Shown one piece after another: positions 26,720 to 35,840 of a DNA stretch of 64,000 nucleotides. Position 1 is the first letter of the stretch; every line of letters starts with the position of its first letter. The DNA is from Hyphomicrobiales bacterium (GTDB lineage: Bacteria; Pseudomonadota; Alphaproteobacteria; Rhizobiales; Beijerinckiaceae), in the NCBI GenBank assembly GCA_027483945.1, contig JAIXTM010000018.1, positions 372,001 through 436,000 of the forward strand, read 5' to 3'. The position numbers and the translations under genes were made by a program. The notes under the pieces were generated by a model that made no database searches, had not been told where the DNA came from, and was given only the letters and a program-made list of their open reading frames with translations.

Positions 26720-27862
26720 TCACTGGCGCACTCCCTGGTTCGGCTGGGCGGGGCGGCGGACGGGCTGCTGGAGCTCGTTGAGCGGCAGGTATGGCACGAC
26801 GCCGGACGACCCGTTCTGGTCGATGATGATCTTGTCGGTGCCGCCCAGGACGCGCTCCATCGTCTCCAGGAACATGCGCTGGCGCGTCACGTCGGGCGCG
26901 CGGCGATAGGCCTCGTAGACCTGGGTGAAGCGCGAGGCCGCACCCTGCGCCTCCTGCACGGTCCGCTCCTTGTAGGCTTCCGCCTGCTGGATGATCCGGG
27001 CGGCTTCGCCTCGGGCCTCCGGCACCACGCGCGACGCGTAGGTCTGCGCCTCGTTCTGGACGCGGTCCTGGTCCTGGCGGGCGGCCTGAACGTCGCGGAA
27101 CGCGTCGATGACCTGGCTCGGCGGATCGACCTTCTGCAGCTGGACGGCGCGAATGCGCACGCCGGCCTGATAGGTGTCGAGCACGCCCTGCATGTTCTGC
27201 AGGACCTCGGTCTCGATCGCGGCGCGGTCGCTCGTCAGCACGGCCTGGATGTTGCGCCGGCCGATGACCTCGCGCATGGCGCTTTCGGCGACCGCCTTGA
27301 TGGCGTTTTCCGGGTCCTGGATGTTGAAGACGAAGTTCTGCGGCTTTGTCGGATCGACCTGCCACTGCACCGCGAAGTCGATATCGACGATGTTCTCGTC
27401 GCCGGTCAGCATCAGGCTTTCCTGCGGGTTGTCCGTGATGGAGGGACGCTGCGAGGAACCGCCGGTGCGGAAGCCGACTTCAAGGCGGTTCACGTCGGTG
27501 ACGCGCACCTTGATCACGCTGCCGACAGGATAGGGCAGGTTATAGGACAGGCCGTCGCCGACGCTGCCGACATAGCGGCCGAACAGGAGCTTCAGGGCCA
27601 CCTCGTTGGGGCGGACCATGAAGATGCCGGTCGCCAGCCAGAGGCACGCGATGACGAGGATGCCGAGGAACAGGCCCTTCCCGCCGAGCGAACCGCCCGG
27701 CATGAAATCCTTCAGACGGTCCTGGCCACGCCGCAGGATATCCTCCAGGTCCGGTGGCTCGCGGCCGTTGCCGCCGCCACCCGGCCCGCCCTGCGGACCG
27801 GAGCCCCAGGGACCCTGGTTGCGACCGCCCCAGGGGCCGCCGCTCTGATTGTTCCACGGCAT
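26720..27862 (-). CDS. hflK: FtsH-protease modulator HflK
   Basis: A 380-residue SPFH-family partner of HflC. The first 40 residues are a Gly/Pro/Gln/Trp-rich cytoplasmic tail (WNNQSGGPWGGRNQGPWG). The membrane helix is at about 63-82, then FMVRPNEVALKLLFGRYV opens the SPFH domain, followed by a long helical region (DRVQNEAQTYASRVVPEARG). HflK and HflC together gate substrate access to FtsH. It starts 124 bases after folA, with GAGG upstream of the ATG. Confidence 0.94.
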   Translation of the reverse strand: MPWNNQSGGPWGGRNQGPWGSGPQGGPGGGGNGREPPDLEDILRRGQDRLKDFMPGGSLGGKGLFLGILVIACLWLATGIFMVRPNEVALKLLFGRYVGSVGDGLSYNLPYPVGSVIKVRVTDVNRLEVGFRTGGSSQRPSITDNPQESLMLTGDENIVDIDFAVQWQVDPTKPQNFVFNIQDPENAIKAVAESAMREVIGRRNIQAVLTSDRAAIETEVLQNMQGVLDTYQAGVRIRAVQLQKVDPPSQVIDAFRDVQAARQDQDRVQNEAQTYASRVVPEARGEAARIIQQAEAYKERTVQEAQGAASRFTQVYEAYRRAPDVTRQRMFLETMERVLGGTDKIIIDQNGSSGVVPYLPLNELQQPVRRPAQPNQGVRQ

Positions 27863-27986
27863 CTGCGCGCGTTTCCCTCACTCTTGTGGTTGACGGTTGA
27901 TGGTGATGCGGTCGCTTGAAGTCAAGCACGGGCGGCCGCGCCGGGCAGGCCTAAGCCTTCGTCTGCGCGCAAATGCCGCCGCGCTT

Positions 27987-28517
27987 TCAAGCCCGCCGGA
28001 CATAGTCGACGAAGGCGAAGGCGTGCTCGTCGTCCGGACCGGCGGGATGCTCCTCCCGCGCCGTCTCCGCGAAGGCGGCCCGGTCGACGGGCGGGAAGAA
28101 GGCGTCGCCGGCGATGTCGGCATGGACCTCGGTCGCGCGGATCGCGTCGGCCATGGCCAGGGTCTGCGCATAGATCTCGGCGCCGCCGGCGACCACGATC
28201 TCCCCGGCGCCCATCGCGGCGGCGAGCTTCGACGCCTTGCCGAGCGCCTCGTCGACGTTGCGGGCCACGTGCACACCTTCCGCGAAGAAGGCCGGGTCGC
28301 GGGTGACGACGACCGTCTCGCGGCCGGGCAGCGGCTTGCCGATGGACTGGAAGGTCTTGCGGCCCATCACCATCGGCTTGCCGACGGTAAGGCTCCGGAA
28401 GCGCTTCAGATCGGTGCGCAGCCGCCACAGCAGCCGGTTGTCCCCGCCGATGACGCCGCCGCGGGCATAGGCGACGACGATGGTGACGGGCAGATCGGGC
28501 CGACCTTCCTTGCTCAT
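27987..28517 (-). CDS. folA: Dihydrofolate reductase FolA
   Basis: A 176-residue NADPH-dependent enzyme that regenerates tetrahydrofolate. [29 protein letters not shown] holds the Met20-type loop and catalytic acid. The usual LPW is LLW here, a small departure. [17 protein letters not shown] is the NADPH-binding segment, and [12 protein letters not shown] is the conserved GG loop. Its ATG overlaps the thyA stop (ATGA). This is the standard thyA-folA pair, in which FolA recycles the dihydrofolate produced by ThyA. Confidence 0.95.
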   Translation of the reverse strand: MSKEGRPDLPVTIVVAYARGGVIGGDNRLLWRLRTDLKRFRSLTVGKPMVMGRKTFQSIGKPLPGRETVVVTRDPAFFAEGVHVARNVDEALGKASKLAAAMGAGEIVVAGGAEIYAQTLAMADAIRATEVHADIAGDAFFPPVDRAAFAETAREEHPAGPDDEHAFAFVDYVRRA

Positions 28518-29308
28518 ACAGCCACGGGCGCCTTGATGGCGGGATGAGGGTCGTACCCCTCGATGGCAATGTCGTCGAACGCGAAGGCGAAGATGTCGCG
28601 GCGGGCCGGATTGAGCCGCAGGGTCGGCAGCGCGCGCGGCTCGCGCGACAGCTGCTCGCGGGCCTGCTCGAGGTGGTTCAGGTAGAGGTGCGCGTCGCCG
28701 AATGTATGGACGAAATCGCCGGGCTGGAGACCCGTCGCCTGCGCCATCATGTGGGTCAGCAGCGCATAGGACGCGATGTTGAACGGCACGCCGAGGAACA
28801 CGTCCGCCGAGCGCTGGTAGAGCTGGCAGGAAAGGCGCCCCTCCGCCACGTAGAACTGGAAGAGGCAATGGCACGGCGCCAGCGCCATGCGGTCGATCTC
28901 GCCGGGATTCCAGGCGGAGACGACAAGGCGCCGCGAATCCGGATTGCGGCGGATCTCGTCCTGCACCCAGGCGATCTGGTCGACGGTACCGCCGTCGGGC
29001 CGCACCCAGGACCGCCATTGCTTGCCGTAGACCGGGCCGAGATCGCCCGCCTCGTCCGCCCATTCGTCCCAGATGGAGACGCCATTATCCTTCAGATAGG
29101 CGATGTTGGTGTCGCCCTTCAGGAACCAGAGCAGCTCGTGGATGATCGAGCGCAGATGCAGCTTCTTGGTCGTGACGAGGGGAAAGCCCTCGCCAAGGTC
29201 GAAGCGCATCTGGTGGCCGAACACCGAGATCGTGCCGGTGCCGGTCCGGTCCTGCTTCCTCACGCCCTCGTCGAGGATGCGGTTGAGGAGCGCGTGGTAG
29301 GCGTGCAT
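28514..29308 (-). CDS. thyA: Thymidylate synthase ThyA
   Basis: Converts dUMP to dTMP with methylenetetrahydrofolate. At 264 residues it has exactly the length of E. coli ThyA, and the nucleophile is Cys146 in [12 protein letters not shown]. The dUMP-binding [10 protein letters not shown] and the folate-binding C-terminal AIKAPVAV are present. The ATG at 29308 fits the family start; a frame extension to 29371 does not resemble ThyA. First gene of a run continuing through folA to hflKC and degP. Confidence 0.97.
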   Translation of the reverse strand: MHAYHALLNRILDEGVRKQDRTGTGTISVFGHQMRFDLGEGFPLVTTKKLHLRSIIHELLWFLKGDTNIAYLKDNGVSIWDEWADEAGDLGPVYGKQWRSWVRPDGGTVDQIAWVQDEIRRNPDSRRLVVSAWNPGEIDRMALAPCHCLFQFYVAEGRLSCQLYQRSADVFLGVPFNIASYALLTHMMAQATGLQPGDFVHTFGDAHLYLNHLEQAREQLSREPRALPTLRLNPARRDIFAFAFDDIAIEGYDPHPAIKAPVAV

Positions 29309-29404
29309 CGCCGTCTCCGCGGAATCGAGAGAGCATATTATCGAACGCGCGGCGCATGGGCAGCGGGCCAAATGTCCTGCGGTGTGGATGAGCGCAGTCC
29401 GGTC

Positions 29405-30085
29405 TCAGTTGTAGGCGACCGCCAGGACGTTCATGGCCGCGTGCACGGCGATGCAGGGCCAGATCGTGCCGCTCCGCTCGCGCAGGATACCGAGGAAGAA
29501 TGCGCTCGGGAGCACGACGGCCGGATAGAGCCAGCCTCCGTCGTGATGGGCGAGCGCGAACAGGACGGATGTGACCGCGATGGTGAATCCGGCCGGCGCG
29601 ACCTCGCGAAGCCGGCCATAGAGATAGCCGCGGAAGATCAGTTCTTCCATCGGCGGGGCCAGGAGGATCGCGTAGACCGCCATGGCGGCGTATGGCAGGG
29701 GCTCCGTCGGCATGCTGAACAGTTCGCCTACCGAAGGCACGACCGCCTCGAGCAGGCCCTCGGCCGCCATGAGCACGACGAAGCCGACCAATGCGAAGGC
29801 GCGCCACGGCGCGGTCGCCGGGCCGGCCAGCCCGGCGAGGTCCCGCCAGCGGTCGCCATGCAGCCAGGCGATGGAGACGAGCAGGGACGGCACGAAGGCC
29901 GCGGCGAGCAGGCCCACCCCGACCTCGCCCAGCCTCTCCGGATCGGTGAAACGGTCGGCGATCGCGTAGAAGAGCAGGACCGCGGCCAGAGCCGGCACGG
30001 CGGCGAGCAGGAAGACTGCAACCGCATCGGCGATGCGGGCCAGGGGCCTCCGGGCCGCGCCGACCAGCGTGAAGACCTGTTGCAT
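29405..30085 (-). CDS. CPBP family intramembrane metalloprotease
   Basis: A 226-residue membrane protein with about six helices and the three CPBP (Abi/Rce1-type) motifs: EELIFRGYLYGRL (EExxxR), FALAHHDGG, and HAAMN (HxxxN). Family members cleave peptides or prenylated proteins inside the membrane, and some confer bacteriocin self-immunity. No bacteriocin genes are adjacent. It is a single-gene unit, divergent from the tmRNA gene. Confidence 0.88.
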   Translation of the reverse strand: MQQVFTLVGAARRPLARIADAVAVFLLAAVPALAAVLLFYAIADRFTDPERLGEVGVGLLAAAFVPSLLVSIAWLHGDRWRDLAGLAGPATAPWRAFALVGFVVLMAAEGLLEAVVPSVGELFSMPTEPLPYAAMAVYAILLAPPMEELIFRGYLYGRLREVAPAGFTIAVTSVLFALAHHDGGWLYPAVVLPSAFFLGILRERSGTIWPCIAVHAAMNVLAVAYN

Positions 30086-30101
30086 CCCGCCCCCACGGCC
30101 T

Positions 30102-30129
30102 TTGCAAGCGGCCTCCAGTTTCCTATATG
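30102..30129 (+). promoter_or_regulatory. Predicted promoter of the tmRNA gene
   Basis: TTGCAA (30102-30107) and TATATG (30124-30129) are 16 bases apart in the short gap between the CPBP gene and the tmRNA acceptor piece, where the tmRNA promoter must lie. Confidence 0.55.
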
Positions 30130-30135
30130 TCTTCG

Positions 30136-30453
30136 TGCCGCCGCAAGGCGGCTATGGCGATAAACGTAGGCCGGAATAAACCTTTCGGACCCGGGGGCAG
30201 TGCCCGGCGCCTCCACCCAAGACGAGCCGTCAGGGTCGTTTTCGGCGGGGGCGAAACAGGATCGACGAGGGCGTAAAGGGTCGACTTTCGCTCGGCATGG
30301 TTCCGCCGTTATCGGGCCTAAAGCATAGTTGCCAACGACAACAATGCTCGGTTCGCGGTGGCCGCGTAAGCGGTCCCTTCGACCAAATCAAAGTCCTAGC
30401 GGTTAGCACCGTTTAGGCGGGGTCCGGAGGCACCTGGCAACAGAAGCCTCCAC
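30136..30453 (+). ncRNA. ssrA: Circularly permuted two-piece tmRNA (alpha-type)
   Basis: The 3' (acceptor) half is encoded first and the 5' (coding) half second, as in alphaproteobacteria. Acceptor piece: T-arm CCGGG-GGCAGTG-CCCGG (30191-30207), then CGCCTCC (30208-30214) and ACC. Coding piece: starts with GGGGGCG (30247-30253), which pairs over 7 bp (one G-U) with CGCCTCC to form the tRNA-like acceptor stem, followed by the conserved AAACAGGATCGACG. The tag frame is at 30331-30369. The 3' end is a GGAGGC/GCCTCC hairpin (30426-30451) followed by a T-rich run. The genomic sequence after the stem reads ACCCA, so the terminal CCA must be completed by the CCA enzyme. The exact 5' end is estimated from the promoter. 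Confidence 0.93.
30331..30369 (+). other. tmRNA proteolysis-tag reading frame
   Basis: Codons GCC AAC GAC AAC ... GCG TAA encode the tag ANDNNARFAVAA, preceded by the resume-codon context CATAGTT. The N-terminal ANDN is the part bound by SspB, and the C-terminal VAA is the ClpX/ClpA-recognised end. Confidence 0.92.
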
Positions 30454-30502
30454 TTCTTTCCTTCTCGCGCCCGGCCGGGCGCGACGCGGTTTCCGGGGTG
30501 GG

Positions 30503-31084
30503 ATGAGCAAGGACCTGATCCGCTACGACCTGCAGGTGCAGAACGCCCTCAAGGGGGTCATCCGCAAGGTGATGACGGAGGCGGCCCGCGACGGACTGCC
30601 CGGCGACCATCATTTCTACATCACGTTCAAGACCCGCGCTCCGGGCGTGCGCCTGTCGCAGCATCTGCGGGACACCTATCCGGACGAGATGACGATCGTC
30701 CTGCAGCATCAGTTCTGGGATCTGGCGGTCACCGAGCACGCCTTCGAGGTCGGGCTGTCGTTCCGCGGCGTGCCCGAGCGGCTGCTGATCCCGTTCGACG
30801 CCCTGACCGTCTTCTTCGACCCGTCCGTCCAGTTCGGCCTGAAATTCGGCGCCGAGGACGAGGATGGCATCGCCGCGCCGGAGGAAAGCGTGCCGCCGGC
30901 AAAGCCCGTCGCGCAGCCTGCGCGTCCGACTGTGCCGGTCCGCGCCAGTGATGGCGAGGCGCCCGCGCCCGCCAAAGGCAAGGGACGCAAGGCCGAGAAG
31001 GCGGCGGAAAAGGCGGAGGAGGTTGCGGCGGAGGCCGAACCCGGCGCGACCGTCGTCAGCCTGGACGCGTTCCGCAAGAAGTAG
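30503..31084 (+). CDS. sspB: ClpXP adaptor SspB (alphaproteobacterial type)
   Basis: A 193-residue adaptor that delivers ssrA-tagged proteins to ClpXP. Residues 1-about 125 form the tag-binding domain: IRYDLQVQNALKGVIRKVM, then HFYITFKTRAPGVRLS, then MTIVLQHQFWDLAV and FRGVPERLLIPFDALTVFFDPS. A flexible Ala/Pro/Lys/Glu-rich linker leads to the C-terminal ClpX-docking (XB-like) end VVSLDAFRKK. It lies just 50 bases downstream of the tmRNA gene, so the tag and its adaptor are encoded side by side. Confidence 0.92.
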   Translation: MSKDLIRYDLQVQNALKGVIRKVMTEAARDGLPGDHHFYITFKTRAPGVRLSQHLRDTYPDEMTIVLQHQFWDLAVTEHAFEVGLSFRGVPERLLIPFDALTVFFDPSVQFGLKFGAEDEDGIAAPEESVPPAKPVAQPARPTVPVRASDGEAPAPAKGKGRKAEKAAEKAEEVAAEAEPGATVVSLDAFRKK

Positions 31085-31135
31085 ACCCGCAGCCGGCAGG
31101 ATCGCCCTGCCCCGGGGCCAACCGGGAGGCAAGCC

Positions 31136-32524
31136 GTGGCCAAGACCCGCGTCGAAACCGACACGTTCGGCCCCATCGAGGTGGCGGCGGACCGCTACTG
31201 GGGCGCACAGGCGCAGCGCTCGCTTCAGAATTTCCGCATCGGCTGGGAGAAGCAGCCCGCACCGGTGGTGCGGGCGCTCGGAATCGTCAAGCGCGCCGCG
31301 GCCGAGACCAACATGGCGCTGGGACGCCTCGACCCGGCCATCGGCAAGGCCGTCGTCGCAGCCGCGCAGGAGGTCATCGACGGGCGCCTTGACGACCATT
31401 TCCCCCTCGTCGTCTGGCAGACGGGGTCCGGCACCCAGTCCAACATGAACGCCAACGAGGTGATCTCGAACCGCGCCATCGAGATGCTGGGCGGTGAGAT
31501 GGGCTCCAAGAAGCCCGTCCATCCCAACGATCACGTCAATATGAGCCAGTCGTCCAACGACACCTACCCGACGGCGATGCATATCGCCTGCGCGGAGGAG
31601 GTCGTGCATCGGCTCCTGCCCGCGCTGCGGACGCTGCGGGAGGCCCTCGACGCCAAGGCGAAGGCCTGGGCCGGGATCGTGAAGATCGGGCGCACGCATA
31701 CGCAGGACGCGACGCCGCTGACGCTCGGCCAGGAATTCTCCGCCTATGTCCAGCAGGTGACGAACGGCATCGCCCGGATCGAGCAGACGCTGCCGGGCCT
31801 GATGGAACTCGCCCAGGGCGGCACGGCGGTCGGCACCGGCCTCAACGCGCCGATCGGCTTCGCGGAAGGGGTGGCGGAACGCATCGCGTCCATCACCGGC
31901 CTGCCCTTCACGTCCGCGCCCAACAAGTTCGAGGCCTTGGCCGCCCATGACGCCATGGTCTTCGCCCACGGCGCGCTCAACACCGTCGCGGCCTCGCTGT
32001 TCAAGATCGCCAACGACATCCGCTTCCTCGGCTCCGGCCCCCGCGCCGGGCTCGGCGAACTGGCGCTGCCGGAAAACGAGCCCGGATCCTCGATCATGCC
32101 GGGCAAGGTGAACCCCACCCAGTGCGAGGCCCTGACGCAGGTCTGCGTCCAGGTCTTCGGCAACCACGCGGCGGTGACCTTCGCCGGCGCGTCCGGCCAT
32201 TTCGAGCTGAACGTGTTCAACCCGGTCATGGCCTACAACGTGCTGCAATCGGTGCGGCTGCTGGCGGACGCGTCGGTCTCGTTCACCGACAATTGCGTCG
32301 TCGGCATCGAGCCGCGCGAGGACAATATCCGCGCCGGTGTCGAGCGCTCGCTGATGCTGGTCACCGCCCTGGCCCCGGAATTCGGATACGACAAGGCCGC
32401 CGCCATCGCCAAGGCCGCCCACAAGAACGGCACGACGCTGCGCGAGGAGGCCGTGAAGGCGGGCATCGCGGAAGCCGATTTCGACCGGCTCGTCGTGCCC
32501 GAAGCGATGACGCGGCCCGGTTGA
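31136..32524 (+). CDS. fumC: Fumarate hydratase class II, FumC
   Basis: A 462-residue iron-independent fumarase of the TCA cycle, aspartase/fumarase superfamily. The signature loop [11 protein letters not shown] is present, as are the active-site stretches [28 protein letters not shown] and [16 protein letters not shown]. The start is a GTG with GGAGG upstream. The small DUF4169 and ribbon-helix-helix genes follow within 10 bases and appear co-transcribed. Confidence 0.97.
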   Translation: MAKTRVETDTFGPIEVAADRYWGAQAQRSLQNFRIGWEKQPAPVVRALGIVKRAAAETNMALGRLDPAIGKAVVAAAQEVIDGRLDDHFPLVVWQTGSGTQSNMNANEVISNRAIEMLGGEMGSKKPVHPNDHVNMSQSSNDTYPTAMHIACAEEVVHRLLPALRTLREALDAKAKAWAGIVKIGRTHTQDATPLTLGQEFSAYVQQVTNGIARIEQTLPGLMELAQGGTAVGTGLNAPIGFAEGVAERIASITGLPFTSAPNKFEALAAHDAMVFAHGALNTVAASLFKIANDIRFLGSGPRAGLGELALPENEPGSSIMPGKVNPTQCEALTQVCVQVFGNHAAVTFAGASGHFELNVFNPVMAYNVLQSVRLLADASVSFTDNCVVGIEPREDNIRAGVERSLMLVTALAPEFGYDKAAAIAKAAHKNGTTLREEAVKAGIAEADFDRLVVPEAMTRPG

Positions 32525-32534
32525 GCGAGGCGGG

Positions 32535-32726
32535 ATGGCCGATATCGTGAATCTCAGGCAGGCCCGAAAGGCCAAGGCCCGCGCCGAGAAGGAGCGGAGC
32601 GCCGCGGAGAACCGCGTCCGCTTCGGCCGGACCAAGGTGGAGCGCGAGCGGATCGAGGCCGAGGACCGGCTGCGCCGTCAGGGCCTCGAAGCCCATCGGC
32701 TCGAGGGTGGAGACAAGGACGCGTGA
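32535..32726 (+). CDS. DUF4169 family small protein
   Basis: A 63-residue, highly charged helical protein (MADIVNLRQARKAKARAEKE, then AAENRVRFGRTKVERE), which is the DUF4169 pattern. It is probably an unstructured or coiled nucleic-acid- or protein-binding peptide. It overlaps the following ribbon-helix-helix gene (GTGA) and follows fumC by 10 bases. Function unknown. Confidence 0.85.
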   Translation: MADIVNLRQARKAKARAEKERSAAENRVRFGRTKVERERIEAEDRLRRQGLEAHRLEGGDKDA

Positions 32727-32938
32727 GCGGCATCATCAAGCGTTCTCTGACCATTGCCGGCCACAGCACCTCGATCTCGCTGGAGGCGCCGTTCTGGGAT
32801 GAACTGAAGGCGATCGCGGGCCGGCGCGGCCAGTCGGTCGCAGCGCTCGTCGCCGAGATCGACGCGGGCCGGCGCGGCGGCAACCTGTCTTCGGCGCTCC
32901 GGATCTTCGTGCTCGAAATGGTCAGGACTGACCGCTGA
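32723..32938 (+). CDS. Ribbon-helix-helix domain protein (RHH_4 type)
   Basis: A 71-residue protein. IIKRSLTIAGHSTSISLEAPFWDELKAIAGRRGQSVAALVAEID forms a beta-strand plus two helices, the ribbon-helix-helix fold of the RHH_4 group, which is mostly found in alphaproteobacteria. Such proteins may bind DNA as dimers, but targets are unknown. The start is a GTG that overlaps the DUF4169 stop. The last 17 bases overlap the 3' end of the convergent cca gene. Confidence 0.85.
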   Translation: MSGIIKRSLTIAGHSTSISLEAPFWDELKAIAGRRGQSVAALVAEIDAGRRGGNLSSALRIFVLEMVRTDR

Positions 32939-34166
32939 CATTGTCCACTGCCCTGTCCAACAGGGCCGCATGGACCAGCGGATCGTCCGGCATCCCCTCC
33001 TCCAGCCACCAGCCTTCCGCCAGCGCGATGGCCTTTCCGATGGCAGGGCCGGGCTTCAGGCCGCGCGCCATCGCATCCCGCCCGGCGAAAGGACAGGCCG
33101 GCACGTCCCGGCGGCCGGCGGCGAGGTCGGCCGCGATAGCCGCGGCATCGGCCGACAGGACGGGCAGCGGCTCGCCCCGGACGGCGAGAAGCGTCGCGAC
33201 GAGCGCCTCCCGCCCGTGGCGATAGGCGAGGCGCAGGAGATCGGCGGCATCGAGCGGGGCCTGCCGCCGCTTCAGCGCAGCCAGCACCAGTCCGAAGGCG
33301 TGAGCGGCGTCCGCCTCGGCGTTGGACAGGCGCAGGCGCTCGCGCAGACGCGCCGCGTCGTCGGATACGAGGACGCCGAGCGCCGCCAGCCGCCAGTGCC
33401 ATCCCGCAGGCGCGTTTTCGGCGGCGGCCAGGCGCTCCAACCGCCCCGGCTCGGCGAGCCCGCCGAGGATGCGCGGCAGGATCGCGGCGGCCGCCATGTC
33501 CTGCAGTGCCGGCACGGCCCCGGGCGCGCAGACGAGCTTCTCCATCTCCGCCCGGATCCGTTCCCGCGAGAGCTGCTCCAGTCCGGCCTGGTGGACGATG
33601 CACGCGCGCAGGCCCTCCGGGTCGGGTGCGCCACGGCCGTATTGGGCCTGGAAGCGGAAGAAACGCAGGATGCGCAGATAGTCCTCGACGACGCGCCGCC
33701 CGGCATCGCCGATGAAGCGCACGCGCCGGGCAGCGAGATCGTCGAGGCCGCCGACCGTGTCGTGGATCCTGCCGGCGGCGTCGAGGGACAGCGCATTGAT
33801 GGTGAAGTCCCGCCGCTGCGCATCCTGCGCGAAATCGCGGCCGAAGCGCACCACAGCACGGCGCCCGTCGGTCTCGATGTCCTCACGCAGCGTCGTCACC
33901 TCGAAGGGTACGCCCTCCACGATCACGGTGACGGTTCCGTGCTCGACGCCGGTCGGTACCACGCGAAAGCCCGCCTTTGCCGCGCGCCGCGTCGTCTCGT
34001 CCGGCAGCATGGTGGTGGCGCAATCGATGTCGCCGTCCGCGCCGCCGGACAGAGCGTTGCGGACGGCGCCGCCGACGATCCGCAATTCCTCGCCGCGCCC
34101 GTCCAAGGCGCCGAAGAGGGCGGCGACGCCGGGGCGTGCCAGCAACGCGGCGGCCGCCTCGTTCAT
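32922..34166 (-). CDS. cca: CCA tRNA nucleotidyltransferase
   Basis: A 414-residue class II nucleotidyltransferase that adds or repairs the 3' CCA of tRNA. Hallmarks are LRIVGGAVRNAL, the metal-binding DxD in DGDIDCAT, RRDFTINALSLD, and the RNA-binding LRILRFFRFQAQYG. It is probably also needed to finish the tmRNA in this window, whose CCA is not fully encoded. It is the last gene of a four-gene coupled unit; its ATG overlaps the DUF6111 stop. Confidence 0.94.
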   Translation of the reverse strand: MNEAAAALLARPGVAALFGALDGRGEELRIVGGAVRNALSGGADGDIDCATTMLPDETTRRAAKAGFRVVPTGVEHGTVTVIVEGVPFEVTTLREDIETDGRRAVVRFGRDFAQDAQRRDFTINALSLDAAGRIHDTVGGLDDLAARRVRFIGDAGRRVVEDYLRILRFFRFQAQYGRGAPDPEGLRACIVHQAGLEQLSRERIRAEMEKLVCAPGAVPALQDMAAAAILPRILGGLAEPGRLERLAAAENAPAGWHWRLAALGVLVSDDAARLRERLRLSNAEADAAHAFGLVLAALKRRQAPLDAADLLRLAYRHGREALVATLLAVRGEPLPVLSADAAAIAADLAAGRRDVPACPFAGRDAMARGLKPGPAIGKAIALAEGWWLEEGMPDDPLVHAALLDRAVDNVSGQS

Positions 34167-34417
34167 CTGAACCGGCCGGGGATCAGGACCCCGTTCTCCA
34201 GCCGCGGCGGCTCGTAGGCGCCGAGGTTCCGCTCGCCGAAGATGGCTGACGCGATGAAGGTCGAGATCACGATCAGAAGGCCGGCCATGGCGAGCCAGGG
34301 CGTCGGCTTGCGCCAGTTATCGATGTCCAGAACGTGCTTGCGGGCCAGCGCCAGGTAGACGGCGAAGCCCACGAAGGGCACCAGGAACAGCAGCAGGTCG
34401 TCGACGAACCGGATCAT
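34163..34417 (-). CDS. DUF6111 family small membrane protein
   Basis: An 84-residue protein with two membrane helices (about 8-25 and 41-61) and a short C-terminal tail (LGAYEPPRLENGVLIPGRF). It matches the DUF6111 family of alphaproteobacteria, which recurs between CoA-pyrophosphatase and cca genes. It overlaps both neighbours by 4 bases. Function unknown. Confidence 0.82.
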   Translation of the reverse strand: MIRFVDDLLLFLVPFVGFAVYLALARKHVLDIDNWRKPTPWLAMAGLLIVISTFIASAIFGERNLGAYEPPRLENGVLIPGRFR

Positions 34418-35067
34418 GCGCCCCCGTAGAGCCTGTCGTGAAGGTTGCGGATGATTCCCGCCGTCACACCCCAGATATACCGGTCCCCGTGCGGCATGGC
34501 GTAGTAATAGCGCAGCCTCCCCTGCCATTCCTTGGAATGCCGCTGGTGATTGGCAACGTCCATCAGGAAGGAGAGCGGCACCTCGAAGGCCTCCTCCACC
34601 TCGGCCGGATTGAGCCGCAGCCCGAAACCGGGCGCGATCCGCGCCACAACGGGCACGATCCGGAAGCCGGTGGACGACAGATAGGGGTCGAGGAAGCCTA
34701 AGGGCTCGACGAGCGACGGATCGAGCCCGACCTCCTCCCACGCTTCCCGCCGGGCGGCGTCCAGGATGGTGGGATCGCCCGGATCGACGCGGCCGCCGGG
34801 GAAAGCGATCTGCCCCGGATGGGCGCGCAGATTGGCGGTGCGGCGGGTGAAGAGCAGCGTCGGCTCGTCGGAGTGCAGGATCACCGGCACCAGCACGGAA
34901 GCCGGCCGCGCTGACATCTCGTCCAGGACGGCGACGCCCTCGTTGCCATCGTGGTCGCCACGGGGATTGGCATGGGGCGCGCCGGGCGCGGGCGGCTCGG
35001 CATGGAGGCGTGCCGCGGCGCGGCGCAGGAAATCGTCGGTGTCGAAGCCGGCCAGTGCCTGCGTCAC
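34414..35067 (-). CDS. CoA pyrophosphatase (Nudix, NudL-like)
   Basis: A 217-residue Nudix hydrolase of the coenzyme A diphosphatase group. The CoA-binding segment LLFTRRTANLRAHPGQIAFPGGRVD directly precedes the Nudix helix, in which the first Glu is Asp (DPGDPT), and AARREAWEEVGL completes the box. This pattern (LRxHxGQxxFPGG) is typical of CoA-diphosphatases, which release 4'-phosphopantetheine and 3',5'-ADP. Its start overlaps the DUF1285 stop. Confidence 0.9.
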   Translation of the reverse strand: MTQALAGFDTDDFLRRAAARLHAEPPAPGAPHANPRGDHDGNEGVAVLDEMSARPASVLVPVILHSDEPTLLFTRRTANLRAHPGQIAFPGGRVDPGDPTILDAARREAWEEVGLDPSLVEPLGFLDPYLSSTGFRIVPVVARIAPGFGLRLNPAEVEEAFEVPLSFLMDVANHQRHSKEWQGRLRYYYAMPHGDRYIWGVTAGIIRNLHDRLYGGA

Positions 35068-35666
35068 GACCAGGCCTCGACCTGATCGGCGGGCGCCATC
35101 GGGAAGAAGGCGCCGCCGGATGCGATGCCGAACATCGGGGCGCCGCCTACGTCCCGCACCTCGCCAAGCTCGACCAGTTCGTAGAAGACCGGTCGCGTCG
35201 CCAGTGCCAGGAGGCCGCGCCGCACGTCGATATAGGGCTTCAGGCCGCCGGCCGGATCGGGCGCAAAGGTGAGCGGATGGTCGGGCCCGGCGCTCACCAC
35301 GTCGTCGACATTGGTGCGAAAGGACAGGACGCGGTCGTCCTCCGCCCCGTCCACGGCCAGTTCCACCGCCAGGAACGGCGCATCCTCCACCCTTATCCCC
35401 ACCTTCTCCACCGGCGTCACGAGAAAGTGATGCTCACCCTCCCGTTTCAGGACGGACGCAAACAGGCGGACGAGGGCCGGCCGGCCGATAGGCGTTCCCA
35501 TGTAATGCCAGGTGCCGTCGGATGCGATCCGCAGGTCGAGATCGCCGCAAAATGGCGGATTCCATCGATCGACGGGCGCCGGGCCGCGGCGCGGCCCGTC
35601 CGCGCCGATGGACCGCAGGAGCGCTTCCAGGCCACCGGCGGGCGAAGCTTCGTCTCCAGTTGTCAC
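35064..35666 (-). CDS. DUF1285 family protein
   Basis: A 200-residue protein. WNPPFCGDLDLRIASDGTWHYMGTPIGRPALVRLFASVLKRE is the unmistakable DUF1285 start; a pleckstrin-like beta fold is expected. A structural-genomics member is known, but no function is established. I choose the GTG at 35666 (AGGAG 6 bases upstream) over an ATG at 35693. First gene of the coupled DUF1285 - CoA-pyrophosphatase - DUF6111 - cca operon, divergent from the MoxR operon across a 175-base gap in which I see no further element. Confidence 0.87.
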   Translation of the reverse strand: MTTGDEASPAGGLEALLRSIGADGPRRGPAPVDRWNPPFCGDLDLRIASDGTWHYMGTPIGRPALVRLFASVLKREGEHHFLVTPVEKVGIRVEDAPFLAVELAVDGAEDDRVLSFRTNVDDVVSAGPDHPLTFAPDPAGGLKPYIDVRRGLLALATRPVFYELVELGEVRDVGGAPMFGIASGGAFFPMAPADQVEAWS

Positions 35667-35840
35667 GCCGTCTCCTTCGCTCGGACGGGCCATCCCCGCC
35701 ACATTGCAGCCCCAGCCACAAGATGTGGTGCCATCGGCGGCGCGGCAATCGCATCGTGCGTCGGGGGGCCGCGCTTGCGAAGCCGCTTCGGCCCGGTCCA
35801 TGCTGACGCACAGGGCGACGCAAACGAGGATCAGCTTCCA

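Noticed and set aside
30413-32635. A 740-codon open frame on the minus strand
   Set aside because: Opposite sspB and fumC and overlapping the tmRNA; no recognisable protein.
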